DNA of 64,000 nt from an uncultured Clostridia bacterium (GTDB taxonomy: Bacteria > Bacillota > Clostridia > UBA1381). The stretch's first letter is position 1, and the number at the start of each line of letters is the position of its first letter. This document shows, piece after piece, positions 8,577-17,480 of this stretch. The translations under genes were made by a program, and so were the position numbers. Location: contig CAKSIJ010000009.1 in NCBI GenBank assembly GCA_934462715.1, positions 1 to 64,000 on the forward strand, read 5' to 3'. The notes beneath the pieces are model-generated. The model had not been told where the DNA came from. It did no database searches and saw only the letters and a program-made list of their open reading frames with translations.

Positions 8577-9923
8577 TTATTCAAAAATAATAGTCGAAAC
8601 GGAATCGGGCAACGCTTCGATGTACCACCATTGATTATTTTTATAATATTGCAGCTGTGCTTTTGAGCTGTTAGGATTGGTAATTTCCAGAACAAAGCTG
8701 CTGTCGGGGTTTTCTGCGGCACAACATTCAACGTTAATATCGTGCCCGGGAAATACAAACATTGAGCTTTCGCAGAATTCAATATCGGACGGATATATCC
8801 TTGCGCCTTTTTGTATAAAGTGAGAAAAATGCCTGAATGTATGATACTGACCGCTGTATGTAAGCTCTCGGGTTTGGGAATTGAGCGTAGCAAGTCCTCC
8901 GCAGAAGAACGGGCCGATATTCGGACCGCCGTTTTCATCGAGCAGAAGATTCCAGCCGGTAAAGGTCTGACAGCCGTTGTTAAGAGCCTTAGACATCATT
9001 ATGCCCCATTTGCACCAATCGGTGCCGTAATTATCGAGAAGCCGAGGACCTCCCTCTGTAAAATGAAGATTGATATCGGGATATTCTTCTTTCAGCTTTT
9101 TCAGCATTGAAGCACAGCCCTCATAATAATGAAACGCAGCGGCACCGCAGGCTTCAATCAGTTCAGGGTATTCCCTGAAGCACCATAAAACCCTTTTCCA
9201 TCCCGAAAAATTGTGGTCATACATCCATATCTTTGTATCAAGCTTGCTTTCCTTTAATTGCTTATTCAGCTCTGTTACATATTTTGCTTCAATATCGGGG
9301 TGCCATATGCAGGAAGGCATTCTTCCGTTCTGCGCTGTTTCGGGTTCGTTCTGAGGTGTGATTGCGGTGATTTTTATGCCTCGCTTTTCATACTCGTTAA
9401 TAAATTTTACTATGTATCTTGCATAACATTCAATATATTTTTCTCTCATATATCCGCCGCACATCGAACCGCCTGTTTTCATCCAGCCGGGAGGACTCCA
9501 CGGGGAAGCAAAAAGTGTAATTCCGGGCTTTAACCCAACGATTTCTTTAATCATCGGCAGCACATAATTCATATCGCGCTCAATAGAAAAATGTTTTAAT
9601 TCGGTATCGTTTTCGACATCATCGTATGAATATAGCTCGGCAGAATAGTCGCTTGAACCTACTGTTAAACGTCCTACGGACAGATTAAGACCGTTTTTGC
9701 CGTAAATGTCATTTAAAAAATCCGCTCTCTGCTGTTTCGGCATTGTATTTAATTCATAGCAGGACGAGCCTGTGATTGCAACACCGAAGCCCTGAAAGCT
9801 GTCTTTCAGAGGTTCGTCCGAGGTTTTGATTACCATTGCTCCGCCGATTTCACCCGGGCAAGGATAAATTGTGTTCTTTTTCATTACGGTGTTCGGTGCG
9901 GTTATATATTGTGTGACTTTCAT
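8577..9923 (-). CDS. GH30-family glycoside hydrolase
   Basis: GH30 enzymes are retaining beta-glycosidases (glucosylceramidase, beta-1,6-glucanase, xylanase or beta-xylosidase activities). The 448-residue protein shows the family fold from GFGVAITGSSCYELN through FASPWSPPGWMKT. The acid/base is Glu193 in ITPQNEPE and the nucleophile Glu290 in HFTEGGPR, with a C-terminal beta-sandwich. There is no signal peptide, so it acts in the cytoplasm on imported oligosaccharides. I chose ATG 9923 with AAGGGGTG upstream, over an in-frame GTG three codons earlier that lies in that ribosome site. It is transcribed divergently from an AraC regulator, its probable controller. Confidence 0.88.
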   Translation of the reverse strand: MKVTQYITAPNTVMKKNTIYPCPGEIGGAMVIKTSDEPLKDSFQGFGVAITGSSCYELNTMPKQQRADFLNDIYGKNGLNLSVGRLTVGSSDYSAELYSYDDVENDTELKHFSIERDMNYVLPMIKEIVGLKPGITLFASPWSPPGWMKTGGSMCGGYMREKYIECYARYIVKFINEYEKRGIKITAITPQNEPETAQNGRMPSCIWHPDIEAKYVTELNKQLKESKLDTKIWMYDHNFSGWKRVLWCFREYPELIEACGAAAFHYYEGCASMLKKLKEEYPDINLHFTEGGPRLLDNYGTDWCKWGIMMSKALNNGCQTFTGWNLLLDENGGPNIGPFFCGGLATLNSQTRELTYSGQYHTFRHFSHFIQKGARIYPSDIEFCESSMFVFPGHDINVECCAAENPDSSFVLEITNPNSSKAQLQYYKNNQWWYIEALPDSVSTIIFE

Positions 9924-9938
9924 GGTTGACACCCCTTT

Positions 9939-10014
9939 TGTATTTTTTTATTACAGTATAGTATTGTTTCTGCGAAAAATCAATGTATTTTTTAATTATT
10001 CTATTGTATTTTTC
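9939..10014. repeat. Three direct repeats in the GH30/araC divergent promoter
   Basis: TGTATTTTTTTATTA (9939), TGTATTTTTTAATTA (9984) and TGTATTTTTC (10005) lie in the same direction, 45 and 21 bases apart. Two lie in or near promoter elements. They could be half-sites for the adjacent AraC protein; the AT-rich context makes chance recurrence possible. Confidence 0.35.
9955..9983 (-). promoter_or_regulatory. Promoter of the GH30 gene
   Basis: Minus strand: TTGATT (9978-9983), 17 bases, TATACT (9955-9960). Confidence 0.6.
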
Positions 10015-10032
10015 GGTCAAATATTATATAAT
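10004..10032 (+). promoter_or_regulatory. Promoter of the araC-like gene
   Basis: TTGTAT (10004-10009), 17 bases, TATAAT (10027-10032). The expected start point near 10039 would coincide with the ribosome site AAGAGGTG, implying a very short leader. Confidence 0.5.
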
Positions 10033-10051
10033 GATACAAGAGGTGTTTTTG

Positions 10052-10855
10052 TTGAAAATATTAAAATTAGATGAAATTACAAGCTATGATATAAATACAG
10101 ACAATGTTGTCAGCATTAAACAGCAGTGGTCACAAAAATGCCACAGCTGGAATTTTATCGAGAACGCAAGAAAGCACAGCGGCTTGATATATATTTCATA
10201 TGGGAAAGCCGTATTTACAAGCTTTCGGGAAAAAAGTATTACAGCAAATGAGGGAGATATAGTTTACCTGCCGGCGGATTGCAGGTATTTTGTGAAATTT
10301 GAGCCTTTTGATTCACGGTCTATGCTTGTTGACTTTGATATATCATGTGAGAATCGGGAGGTAAGGTTTTCGGAGGAAATATTTATTGCCGCTCACGATC
10401 AAAACGGCTCAATATATGAAATGATTTTGGAGCTTTGCAATAATTATCTTAGAATGAATGACAAGCTTCTGATAAAGTCTGAATTGCTTGCAATCATCAG
10501 CAGACTGTCAAGGCTAAACTCATGCGGAAAAGAGAAAAATCCTGTCAATAACGCAATTTTCTATATTAATCATCACCTTAATGAATACATTGATATTGCC
10601 GGGCTGTCAAAAATGTGCGCTATGAGTGAGAGTACGTTCAGAAGATGTTTTAAAGCGGCTTCGGGCGTCAGCCCTAAAAGGTATATAAATAATCTCAGAA
10701 TAAAAAAGGCAAAGCAAATGCTTGCAAACAGCGACGCTTCAATCAGCGAAATATGCTCGCTGCTGGGATTTTATGATAATGCTTATTTTACTAAAAGCTT
10801 TAAAAAAATAATAGGGAAAACCCCTGCGGAATACAGAAATTTATTTGAAAAATAA
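10052..10855 (+). CDS. AraC-family transcriptional regulator
   Basis: This 267-residue protein has an N-terminal cupin-like sensing region (SGLIYISYGKAVFTSF, EGDIVYLPADCRYFV) and a C-terminal AraC DNA-binding domain with two helix-turn-helix motifs (DIAGLSKMCAMSESTFRRCFKAA, SEICSLLGFYDNAYFTKSFKKI). The end GKTPAEYR is typical. I chose TTG 10052, six bases after AAGAGGTG; the upstream ATG codons overlap the -10 element. It is divergent from the GH30 gene with about 130 bases between, so it probably activates that gene in response to a sugar. The ligand is unknown. Confidence 0.85.
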   Translation: MKILKLDEITSYDINTDNVVSIKQQWSQKCHSWNFIENARKHSGLIYISYGKAVFTSFREKSITANEGDIVYLPADCRYFVKFEPFDSRSMLVDFDISCENREVRFSEEIFIAAHDQNGSIYEMILELCNNYLRMNDKLLIKSELLAIISRLSRLNSCGKEKNPVNNAIFYINHHLNEYIDIAGLSKMCAMSESTFRRCFKAASGVSPKRYINNLRIKKAKQMLANSDASISEICSLLGFYDNAYFTKSFKKIIGKTPAEYRNLFEK

Positions 10856-10895
10856 ATATGTCGTGCGTTATTTTTTCAAAGGTCGGAATAAACAA

Positions 10896-10943
10896 AAACG
10901 AAACAGCGCAGGAACTATAAAAATCCTGCGCTGTATTTCGTTT
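10896..10943. terminator. Bidirectional terminator between araC-like gene and ftsZ
   Basis: AAACGAAACAGCGCAGGA (10896-10913) pairs with TCCTGCGCTGTATTTCGTTT (10924-10943) in a long GC-rich stem. It separates two convergent genes and probably serves both. Confidence 0.75.
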
Positions 10944-10950
10944 CAACATT

Positions 10951-12156
10951 TTATTTGTCGCCGTTTCTTCTGTTAAAGAATGACGGCACATTAACGGTGT
11001 CGATACCCGATGACTTTACCTGTCTTGAAAATCCCGATGATGTATCTTCATCATCTTCGGGCGGACGGAAAGACGGGAATCTTCTTTCTGTACTGAAAGA
11101 TGAGGATGGAGCCGCAGTTTCTCTTGATGAAGCCGTAGCTGTTTCCTCAGATTTGGAAATCAGATTTGATTTTGTCGAACGCTTCGGTGTCGGATTAAGA
11201 CCTGTTGCAATAAGAGTAACCTTAATCTCGTCTTTCATATTCTCATCAACGGCAGTACCTACGATAATTGTAGCGTCCTGTGATACCAATTCTCTTACAA
11301 TACTTGAAACCTCGCCCATATCAACAAGCGAAAATTCCGTGCCGCCGGTAATGTTCAAAAGAACATTCTGTGCGCCGGCAATGCTTGTTTCCAATAACGG
11401 ACTTTCGATAGCCGATCTTACAGCGTCCTCAGCCGCATTTTCGCCCTTGCCGATACCGATACCCATATGTGCGATACCGGAATCTTTCATGATTGTGCTT
11501 ACATCGGCAAAGTCACAGCTGATGATACCGTTCTGAGCAATTACCTCGATAATGCCCTCGACGCCCTGTCTTAACACTTCGTCTGCAAGCTTAAACGAAT
11601 CCTTTATTGTAATCTTCTTATCGGCAGTTTTTAAAAGCAAGTCATTCGGAATTGTAACGATTGCGTCTACGTTTGCGCTCAATTCCTCGATTCCGAGCTG
11701 GGCATTTTTCATTCTCTGAGGTCCCTCAAAGAAGAAAGGCTTTGTAACCACAGCAACGGTAAGTATACCTTGATCCTTTGCAATCTTTGCTATAACGGGC
11801 GCAGCACCTGTTCCCGTTCCGCCGCCCATGCCGGCGGTAACGAATACCATTTCGGTATCTTTCATTATTTCTTTCAATTCTTCTTCTGTTTCTTCGGCTG
11901 CTTTTTTGCCTATCTCGGGTTTAGCGCCTGCGCCGAGTCCCTGAGTAAGGCGTGTACCAATTTGAATTACTGTAGGAGCCTTAACTGTTTTTAATTGCTG
12001 TAAATCGGTATTAACTGCAATAAATTCCGCTTTGTTTACACCTGCTTCTATCATTCTGTCAACAGCGTTGTTACCGCCGCCGCCAACACCTATAACTTTA
12101 ATTCTTGCACCGTCCGCAGGCTGGGTCTGTTCAACTTCCATTTCTATATTACTCAT
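10951..12156 (-). CDS. ftsZ: Cell division GTPase FtsZ
   Basis: FtsZ polymerises into the Z-ring at midcell. The 401-residue protein has the tubulin-like GTPase domain (IKVIGVGGGGNNAVDRMI; signature GMGGGTGTGAAPVIA; T7 region NDLL.), the second domain (GTAVDENMKDEIKVTLIATGL), a disordered Ser/Thr-rich linker from about residue 325, and the conserved C-terminal tail (GIDTVNVPSFFNRR) that binds FtsA or SepF. AAGGAGGAG before ATG supports the start. Its own promoter lies 35-60 bases upstream. It follows murA and ftsQ on the same strand, but no ftsA is present between ftsQ and ftsZ. Confidence 0.97.
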   Translation of the reverse strand: MSNIEMEVEQTQPADGARIKVIGVGGGGNNAVDRMIEAGVNKAEFIAVNTDLQQLKTVKAPTVIQIGTRLTQGLGAGAKPEIGKKAAEETEEELKEIMKDTEMVFVTAGMGGGTGTGAAPVIAKIAKDQGILTVAVVTKPFFFEGPQRMKNAQLGIEELSANVDAIVTIPNDLLLKTADKKITIKDSFKLADEVLRQGVEGIIEVIAQNGIISCDFADVSTIMKDSGIAHMGIGIGKGENAAEDAVRSAIESPLLETSIAGAQNVLLNITGGTEFSLVDMGEVSSIVRELVSQDATIIVGTAVDENMKDEIKVTLIATGLNPTPKRSTKSNLISKSEETATASSRETAAPSSSFSTERRFPSFRPPEDDEDTSSGFSRQVKSSGIDTVNVPSFFNRRNGDK

Positions 12157-12188
12157 ATGTGTACTCCTCCTTAAATACTCCTTAATCT

Positions 12189-12217
12189 ATTGTACTATAT
12201 TTTTCTGATTAATTCAA
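12189..12217 (-). promoter_or_regulatory. Promoter of ftsZ
   Basis: Minus strand: TTGAAT (12212-12217), 17 bases, TACAAT (12189-12194). Confidence 0.6.
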
Positions 12218-12292
12218 TAGTATTTTCAAAAAAAATCTAAAATTTATAAATTATTTACTTATTGCTGTTAATTTCATTGGGTATTTTGTGTT

Positions 12293-13087
12293 TTATGGCG
12301 TATATATCGCCTTTCCGGATATTGAATATATGTCTATCGTACCCCTTGAATTTTCATTGAGCTTCGATGAGGTCACAGCTTTTGTAAACATCGAAATCTT
12401 TTTTGAAAAGTCAACGGGACTTCCGCAAAGCACATTCAGACGGTTTTCGTAGTTAAACACGATGTTGTTTGTATCGCTGAAATCAAGCTTAACCACTCCC
12501 GACATAATATTGTGATCGATAAGAGCTGCGATGCACTCGATTGCGGTTGACTGCTTATCGTTGTCGTCGGGCGAAAGAATTGCCGCGGGCGTTGCCGAAA
12601 CCACTCCGATACCGGCAACCTCGCCGATACCCTCAAAAGGCGTTTCAGTTATTTCAAGCACTCTGAAATTTTTATCCAGAATTACATAGCCCTCTTTGTA
12701 CGGTATGTAGCACACGGGAATACATTCCCGAACCGTAACCTCAAGTCCTACGGGGAAAATGGTTTTCTTTATCTGTGCGTCGTCCGCATATGGGATTTCT
12801 TTTATGTTTTTGATTATTTTCTTTTTATCAAGTCTGAAAAGATTTTCTTCCTCCACGCTTCCTATTGACTGCTTGATAACGGCAGCGTCAATTTTGCTGT
12901 TGCCCGAGATATTTATGCTTTTAATATTAAACAAAGGAGTAAAAAACAATACTATTATAATCAAAACAGCTGACAAAACGGAAAAGAAAATGATTCGCCG
13001 TCTTTTCATCATTCTGATATGCTGCTGCTGTCTTTTAATATGCCTTGCCCTGATATCGTCCGTTCCCGGCTGTATTCTTCCGCTCAT
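12293..13087 (-). CDS. ftsQ: Cell division protein FtsQ/DivIB
   Basis: FtsQ/DivIB is a bitopic division protein that links early divisome components to septal wall synthesis. The 264 residues comprise a basic cytoplasmic N-terminus, one membrane helix (IIFFSVLSAVLIIIVLFFTPLF, about residues 31-52), a POTRA domain (FNIKSINISGNSKIDAAVIKQ) and the beta domain (ECIPVCYIPYKEGYVILDKNFRVLE). AAAGGAGTA before the start overlaps the murA end: only 6 bases separate the genes, so they form one operon. Called ftsQ by domain order and position; divIB is the equivalent Gram-positive name. Confidence 0.85.
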   Translation of the reverse strand: MSGRIQPGTDDIRARHIKRQQQHIRMMKRRRIIFFSVLSAVLIIIVLFFTPLFNIKSINISGNSKIDAAVIKQSIGSVEEENLFRLDKKKIIKNIKEIPYADDAQIKKTIFPVGLEVTVRECIPVCYIPYKEGYVILDKNFRVLEITETPFEGIGEVAGIGVVSATPAAILSPDDNDKQSTAIECIAALIDHNIMSGVVKLDFSDTNNIVFNYENRLNVLCGSPVDFSKKISMFTKAVTSSKLNENSRGTIDIYSISGKAIYTP

Positions 13088-13093
13088 TTTCGG

Positions 13094-14350
13094 TTACTCC
13101 TTTCTTTTAATGTTCGCTCCGCAGGCTGAAAGATATTTTTCAATCGTTTCATAACCTCTGTCAATATATCTTACATTGTCTATTTCGGTAGTTCCGTCCG
13201 CAGACAGCGCCGCAACAATCAATGCCGCACCGCCCCTTAATTCTTTTGCAACAACCTTTGTTCCCTCAAGACCCTCAACGCCCTGAACAATTGCAATTCT
13301 TCCGTCAACCTTAATATCCGCACCCATGCGGTTAAGCTCCTCAACGTGCTGAAAACGGTTTTCAAATATATTCTCCACAAACACACCCGTTCCGTCCGCA
13401 ACGGTACACAATGCCATAAACGGCGACTGTATATCGGTAGGGAAGCCCGGATAGGGCATTGTCACTATTCTTTTTACACTCTTTAGCCTGTCATGCGGCG
13501 AGGTGAGAATTATTCTGTTTTTTTCGGAATATATTCTGCATCCCATTTCCTTTAACACGGCGGTCATAGCGTCCATGTGGCCGGGGCATACGTGCCGCAA
13601 TATAACAGTTCCGTGAGTTATGGCGGCACATGAAAGATATGTTGCCGCAGCAATTCTGTCCGGTATTATTTCATGCTCAACACCGTAGAGCTTTTTCACT
13701 CCCTCGATTCTGATCGTATCGCTTCCCGCACCGCTGATTTTTGCGCCCATGCGGTTCAAAAAACATTCCAGATCAACAATCTCCGGCTCTCTTGCCGCAT
13801 TGGTGATAACGGTAATACCGTCCGCCATGCAGGCTGCAAGCATTATATTCTCCGTTGCTCCCACGCTCGGGAAATCAAGATGAATGTTTTCACCATGCAG
13901 CTTTTCGGCTTCACAGTGTATATATCCGTGAGCCTCGGTTATCTTAATGCCAAGGCTTTTCAGTGCTTTTAAATGCAGATCAATAGGTCTGTTGCCTATT
14001 TCACAGCCGCCGGGCATCGATACCACCGCCTGACCGCATCTTGCAATAATCGCACCCAAAAAAATAATAGACGATCTCATTTGCCGCATCAGCTCATCGG
14101 GAATGGTATAACCCGTTATATCGTCCGATTCGACAACAAGTACCTTGTTTTCCTGCTTTATTCTGCACCCGAGATTTCTGAGCACCTCTATTGTTATTTC
14201 AACGTCCCTTAGTTTAGGGCAGTTATGTATTACATTTTTTCCACCATTCAATATTGTGGCGGCAAGTATGGGAAGCACTGAATTTTTCGCTCCCTGAACC
14301 TCTATTTCACCCTCTAAACGGTTACCGCCCCTGATAATCAGGCTGTTCAT
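13094..14350 (-). CDS. murA: UDP-N-acetylglucosamine 1-carboxyvinyltransferase
   Basis: MurA carries out the first committed step of peptidoglycan synthesis, adding enolpyruvate from PEP to UDP-GlcNAc. The 418-residue length is typical. Sequence signs include the N-terminal GGNRLEGEIEVQGAKNSVLPILAA, the loop with catalytic Cys in MPGGCEIGNRPIDLHL (the fosfomycin target in sensitive forms), and the C-terminal ELRGGAALIVAALSADGTTEI. GGGGTGA precedes ATG. It leads a murA-ftsQ operon upstream of ftsZ. Clostridia often have two murA paralogues; which this is cannot be decided here. Confidence 0.95.
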   Translation of the reverse strand: MNSLIIRGGNRLEGEIEVQGAKNSVLPILAATILNGGKNVIHNCPKLRDVEITIEVLRNLGCRIKQENKVLVVESDDITGYTIPDELMRQMRSSIIFLGAIIARCGQAVVSMPGGCEIGNRPIDLHLKALKSLGIKITEAHGYIHCEAEKLHGENIHLDFPSVGATENIMLAACMADGITVITNAAREPEIVDLECFLNRMGAKISGAGSDTIRIEGVKKLYGVEHEIIPDRIAAATYLSCAAITHGTVILRHVCPGHMDAMTAVLKEMGCRIYSEKNRIILTSPHDRLKSVKRIVTMPYPGFPTDIQSPFMALCTVADGTGVFVENIFENRFQHVEELNRMGADIKVDGRIAIVQGVEGLEGTKVVAKELRGGAALIVAALSADGTTEIDNVRYIDRGYETIEKYLSACGANIKRKE

Positions 14351-14613
14351 TAAATCACCCCTTTTTTCATATTAAAAACATTGCCGCAGCTGCTATACAC
14401 CATGCAATATATACTATGCTGCGCTGAAAAAAAGAGTTACTTATGAGCATATAATACCTATTTGTTTTAAAAACCGTATTTTCAACTTATTATATCAAAT
14501 GTTTTCGGCAAAATCAATAATCTTTAAAAACTTTTAACAATAATTTAATATAATACCCTTTATAAGGTTAAAATGAAGCCGCAATTTGTATGATTTGTTA
14601 TTCCGGCGCATAA
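14351..14613. other. Intergenic region between prkC terminator and murA
   Basis: Apart from the murA promoter at 14489-14517 I see no gene, repeat or structured RNA here. The murA leader would be about 130 bases and shows no strong hairpin. Confidence 0.5.
14489..14517 (-). promoter_or_regulatory. Promoter of murA
   Basis: Minus strand: TTGATT (14512-14517), 17 bases, TATAAT (14489-14494). Confidence 0.6.
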
Positions 14614-14657
14614 AAACAGCCGATGTAAGCGGAGATCTCCGCCTTTATCGGCTGTTT
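14614..14657 (-). terminator. Terminator of the rsmB-prkC operon
   Basis: Outer stem AAACAGCCGAT/ATCGGCTGTTT and inner stem GCGGAGA/TCTCCGC, followed by TTTTTA on the minus strand, right after the prkC stop. Confidence 0.75.
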
Positions 14658-14672
14658 ATGAAAACTTAGTTA

Positions 14673-16643
14673 TTAATTAAATTCAACAATCTTGCGTACA
14701 ACCAATTCTCCGTCCATATAAACCTCAACCTCTGCGTCGGTGCTGGATTCAACCGGAATATCGATCTTGCCCTCCGACTTTGAGTGAGTGCCGTTGTGAA
14801 TTTCCTTGCCGTTGGCAATGACTCTCACCTGTACGGTATCTCCGGCGCTGTCCGGAATGTTTATCGAAAGAGTTTTTCTCTTAACCTCAGAGCCGGTATT
14901 GCTGTTGGGCTGCTGTGTTGTGTGATTGTTCTGCGGAGTTGAAGCCGGAGTCGGGGTCGAATATATGGGAGATGAGGTCGAGCTTCCTGCCTGCGACTGT
15001 TCGCTTATGACTATATCGACAGATGAACCCTTTGCAACGCTTGCGCCGTCCTCGGGCTCCTGTGAAATTACCTGCCCCGGAGCAATGTCGGCAAGCTGCT
15101 TTTTGGTATTTCCTATTATAAGACCCTTTGCCTTAAGCGCTTTTTCCGCGTCCGCTCTTGTCATTCCTTTAAGATTCGGAACGGAAACGTTTGTATCGTT
15201 TTCGGCTGAATCAATAACCTTTGTGCATACATGAAGTATAACCGTCGAGCCGTCCGTAACCTTTGTTCCTGCTTTCGGCGACTGGCTCATTACGGTATTT
15301 AACGTATACTCGGAGCTTTCCTCCTCGATAATCTGGGATTTCAGCCCTTTATCGGCAAGAGTTGATTTTGCAGTGTCATAATCCATATCCGTAACCTTAG
15401 GCACCGGAATAGTACCCTCTGTCACGCCGGAGCTTATAGTCAGCTGAATTTTTTTGTTCTTTTTAACGCTTTGGTTCGCCCCCGGATTCTGGCTTATTAT
15501 TCTGCCCTCCTCGACCTCCTCGGAAATTTCATAAACGATTCCCTCCTCGTCTATCGAAAACTCCGTGCCGTTTACTTCGTTGATTGCTTCTTCAAGAGTT
15601 TTGTTTCTGAGGTCGGGTACAATATATTCCTTTTTGCCGCCGTTCATGAACAGGAAGGTAATAACCGCAATCACGGCAACCAGAATCACCGAACCTATAA
15701 TCGGATTGAAGCCGGAGGATTTCTTTGATTTCTTCTTTCCTCTGCCTCTGTGCGGAGTATCCTCATCATCGTCCTCCTCCGGTCTGTGCGGAGAAATGAT
15801 ATGCATACTGTCCTCATTAAGCAGGGCTTTTAAATCCGCCGCAAATTCCTCTGCCGATTTATATCTTGTATGCTGTTCCTTTGATATAGCTTTCATAACA
15901 ATGGTATCGAGCGTTTGCGGTATGTCAAGATTTATTACCTTAGGACTTAAAGGCTCTTCTTCAAGCTTTTTAAGAGCAATCGAAACGGCGTTATCCCCGT
16001 CAAACGGCAGACTGCCGGTCAGCATTTCGTACAATACCACGCCGAGAGAATAGAGGTCGGAGGAATTATCGACAAATCCGCCCCTTGCCTGCTCCGGTGA
16101 AATATAGTGTACCGAGCCGAGAGCCGAGCCACCGGCAACAACGGTATCAGAGCTGACTGCACGGGCGATTCCGAAGTCGGCAACCTTTGCCGTGCCGTCC
16201 TTTGTAATCAGTATGTTATGCGGCTTGATGTCGCGGTGGATAATTCCGTTATCGTGCGCCGCACTGAGTGCGTTTGCTATCTGTATTGCAATTTCACACG
16301 CTTTCTGCCATTTAATTGGCTTGTTTTTATTGATGTACTCCTTGAGCGTTTCGCCGTCTATATATTCCATAACTATATAGCTTATGCCGTCGCTCGTTCC
16401 CACATCGTATACCGATACGATGTTATTGTGCGACAGACTTGCCGCTGCCTTTGCTTCGGTGCTGAACTTTTCAAGTATTTCACTGTCATACTTCATGGAA
16501 TCTTTAAGTATTTTTACGGCAACAAATCTGTTTAAGAGTCTGTCCTGTGCTTTATACACCGTTGCCATACCACCGCTTCCGACTATCTCCAGCAGCTCAT
16601 ATCTTTCGTTTATTACCTTACCGATTAAATTATCATTATTCAT
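14673..16643 (-). CDS. prkC: PASTA-domain Ser/Thr protein kinase
   Basis: PrkC/Stk kinases sense muropeptides or lipid II and phosphorylate division, wall and translation proteins. The 656 residues hold a Hanks-type kinase domain (VGSGGMATVYKAQD; HRDIKPHNIL with catalytic Asp138; DFGIA), a basic/acidic linker, one membrane helix at about 303-323 (NPIIGSVILVAVIAVITFLFM), and three extracellular PASTA repeats (from about 330, 405 and 478). A Ser/Thr/Pro-rich spacer and a small C-terminal beta domain follow. The start overlaps the phosphatase stop (TAATG), so kinase and phosphatase are translationally coupled. The usual downstream rsgA-rpe genes are absent; a terminator follows. Confidence 0.95.
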   Translation of the reverse strand: MNNDNLIGKVINERYELLEIVGSGGMATVYKAQDRLLNRFVAVKILKDSMKYDSEILEKFSTEAKAAASLSHNNIVSVYDVGTSDGISYIVMEYIDGETLKEYINKNKPIKWQKACEIAIQIANALSAAHDNGIIHRDIKPHNILITKDGTAKVADFGIARAVSSDTVVAGGSALGSVHYISPEQARGGFVDNSSDLYSLGVVLYEMLTGSLPFDGDNAVSIALKKLEEEPLSPKVINLDIPQTLDTIVMKAISKEQHTRYKSAEEFAADLKALLNEDSMHIISPHRPEEDDDEDTPHRGRGKKKSKKSSGFNPIIGSVILVAVIAVITFLFMNGGKKEYIVPDLRNKTLEEAINEVNGTEFSIDEEGIVYEISEEVEEGRIISQNPGANQSVKKNKKIQLTISSGVTEGTIPVPKVTDMDYDTAKSTLADKGLKSQIIEEESSEYTLNTVMSQSPKAGTKVTDGSTVILHVCTKVIDSAENDTNVSVPNLKGMTRADAEKALKAKGLIIGNTKKQLADIAPGQVISQEPEDGASVAKGSSVDIVISEQSQAGSSTSSPIYSTPTPASTPQNNHTTQQPNSNTGSEVKRKTLSINIPDSAGDTVQVRVIANGKEIHNGTHSKSEGKIDIPVESSTDAEVEVYMDGELVVRKIVEFN

Positions 16644-17383
16644 TATTCGGCTTCTCCTTTCAAATTTCCGAAAACTATTACGGTTATATTATCTCTGCCG
16701 CCCTTTTTATTGGCAAGCTGTATCATTTCCTTAATCGCTTTATCGTAGCTTTCGCTGTTTTTCAAAATATCCGCTATCTGATCGTCAGAAAGCATATTTG
16801 TCAGACCGTCGCTGCACAGCAGCACAGCTTCGCCGCTGTAGTTTATGATGTTCATATCAATTTTTAAAATAACGTCTGCGCCGAGCGCTCTCGTTATAAG
16901 GTTTCTGTTCGGATGATTCCGTGCGTCAAGCTCTGAAATCTGTCCCCTTCTTACCAGTTCCCCGACAAAGGAGTGGTCATTTGTAAGCTGTTTTAACTTT
17001 CCGTCGGAATAAAGGTAACATCTGCTGTCGCCGATGTGCGAAATTATCAGCTTTCCCTCATATATCAGCGCAAGCGTTGCGGTTGTTCCCATTCCGGAAT
17101 ATTCCTTTGTCTGAGCCTTTTTGTATATTTCCCGATTCGCAATAAAAAACGCTGTGCGGATCAGCTCGGCTATTGCCATGTAATCCATATCGGGCGAATA
17201 GTTTTGGATTATATGCTGTTTGATTATATCCGACGCCATTTTGCTTGCAATCTCGCCGGCATTTTCGCCGCCCATTCCGTCAGCAACCATTCCGCCCGAC
17301 AGCAATTTGTTTTTATAGACAAAATAGCTGTCCTCATTGTTTTTCCGCTGACGTCCGATGTCAGTCATAGCCGCAAATTCCAT
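16643..17383 (-). CDS. stp: PP2C-family Ser/Thr phosphatase (cognate of PrkC)
   Basis: This PPM/PP2C phosphatase reverses PrkC phosphorylation. The 246-residue protein has the family motifs with metal-binding aspartates: DIGRQRKNNEDSYF, GGMVADGMGGENAGEIAS, ISHIGDSRCYLYSDG, VLLCSDGLTNML and GGRDNITVIV. I chose ATG 17383 with TGGAGAT 5 bases upstream; the longer frame adds a Gly-rich stretch without a ribosome site. It sits between rlmN and prkC, with a one-base stop/start overlap with prkC. Confidence 0.93.
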   Translation of the reverse strand: MEFAAMTDIGRQRKNNEDSYFVYKNKLLSGGMVADGMGGENAGEIASKMASDIIKQHIIQNYSPDMDYMAIAELIRTAFFIANREIYKKAQTKEYSGMGTTATLALIYEGKLIISHIGDSRCYLYSDGKLKQLTNDHSFVGELVRRGQISELDARNHPNRNLITRALGADVILKIDMNIINYSGEAVLLCSDGLTNMLSDDQIADILKNSESYDKAIKEMIQLANKKGGRDNITVIVFGNLKGEAE

Positions 17384-17480
17384 AATAATCTCCATTCCGC
17401 CGCCGCCTGCGGCACAAATCAAACGTGAAACAAAACATATTTATTGTCGGTAACTCACGTCATATTGTATCAGCAATCTG

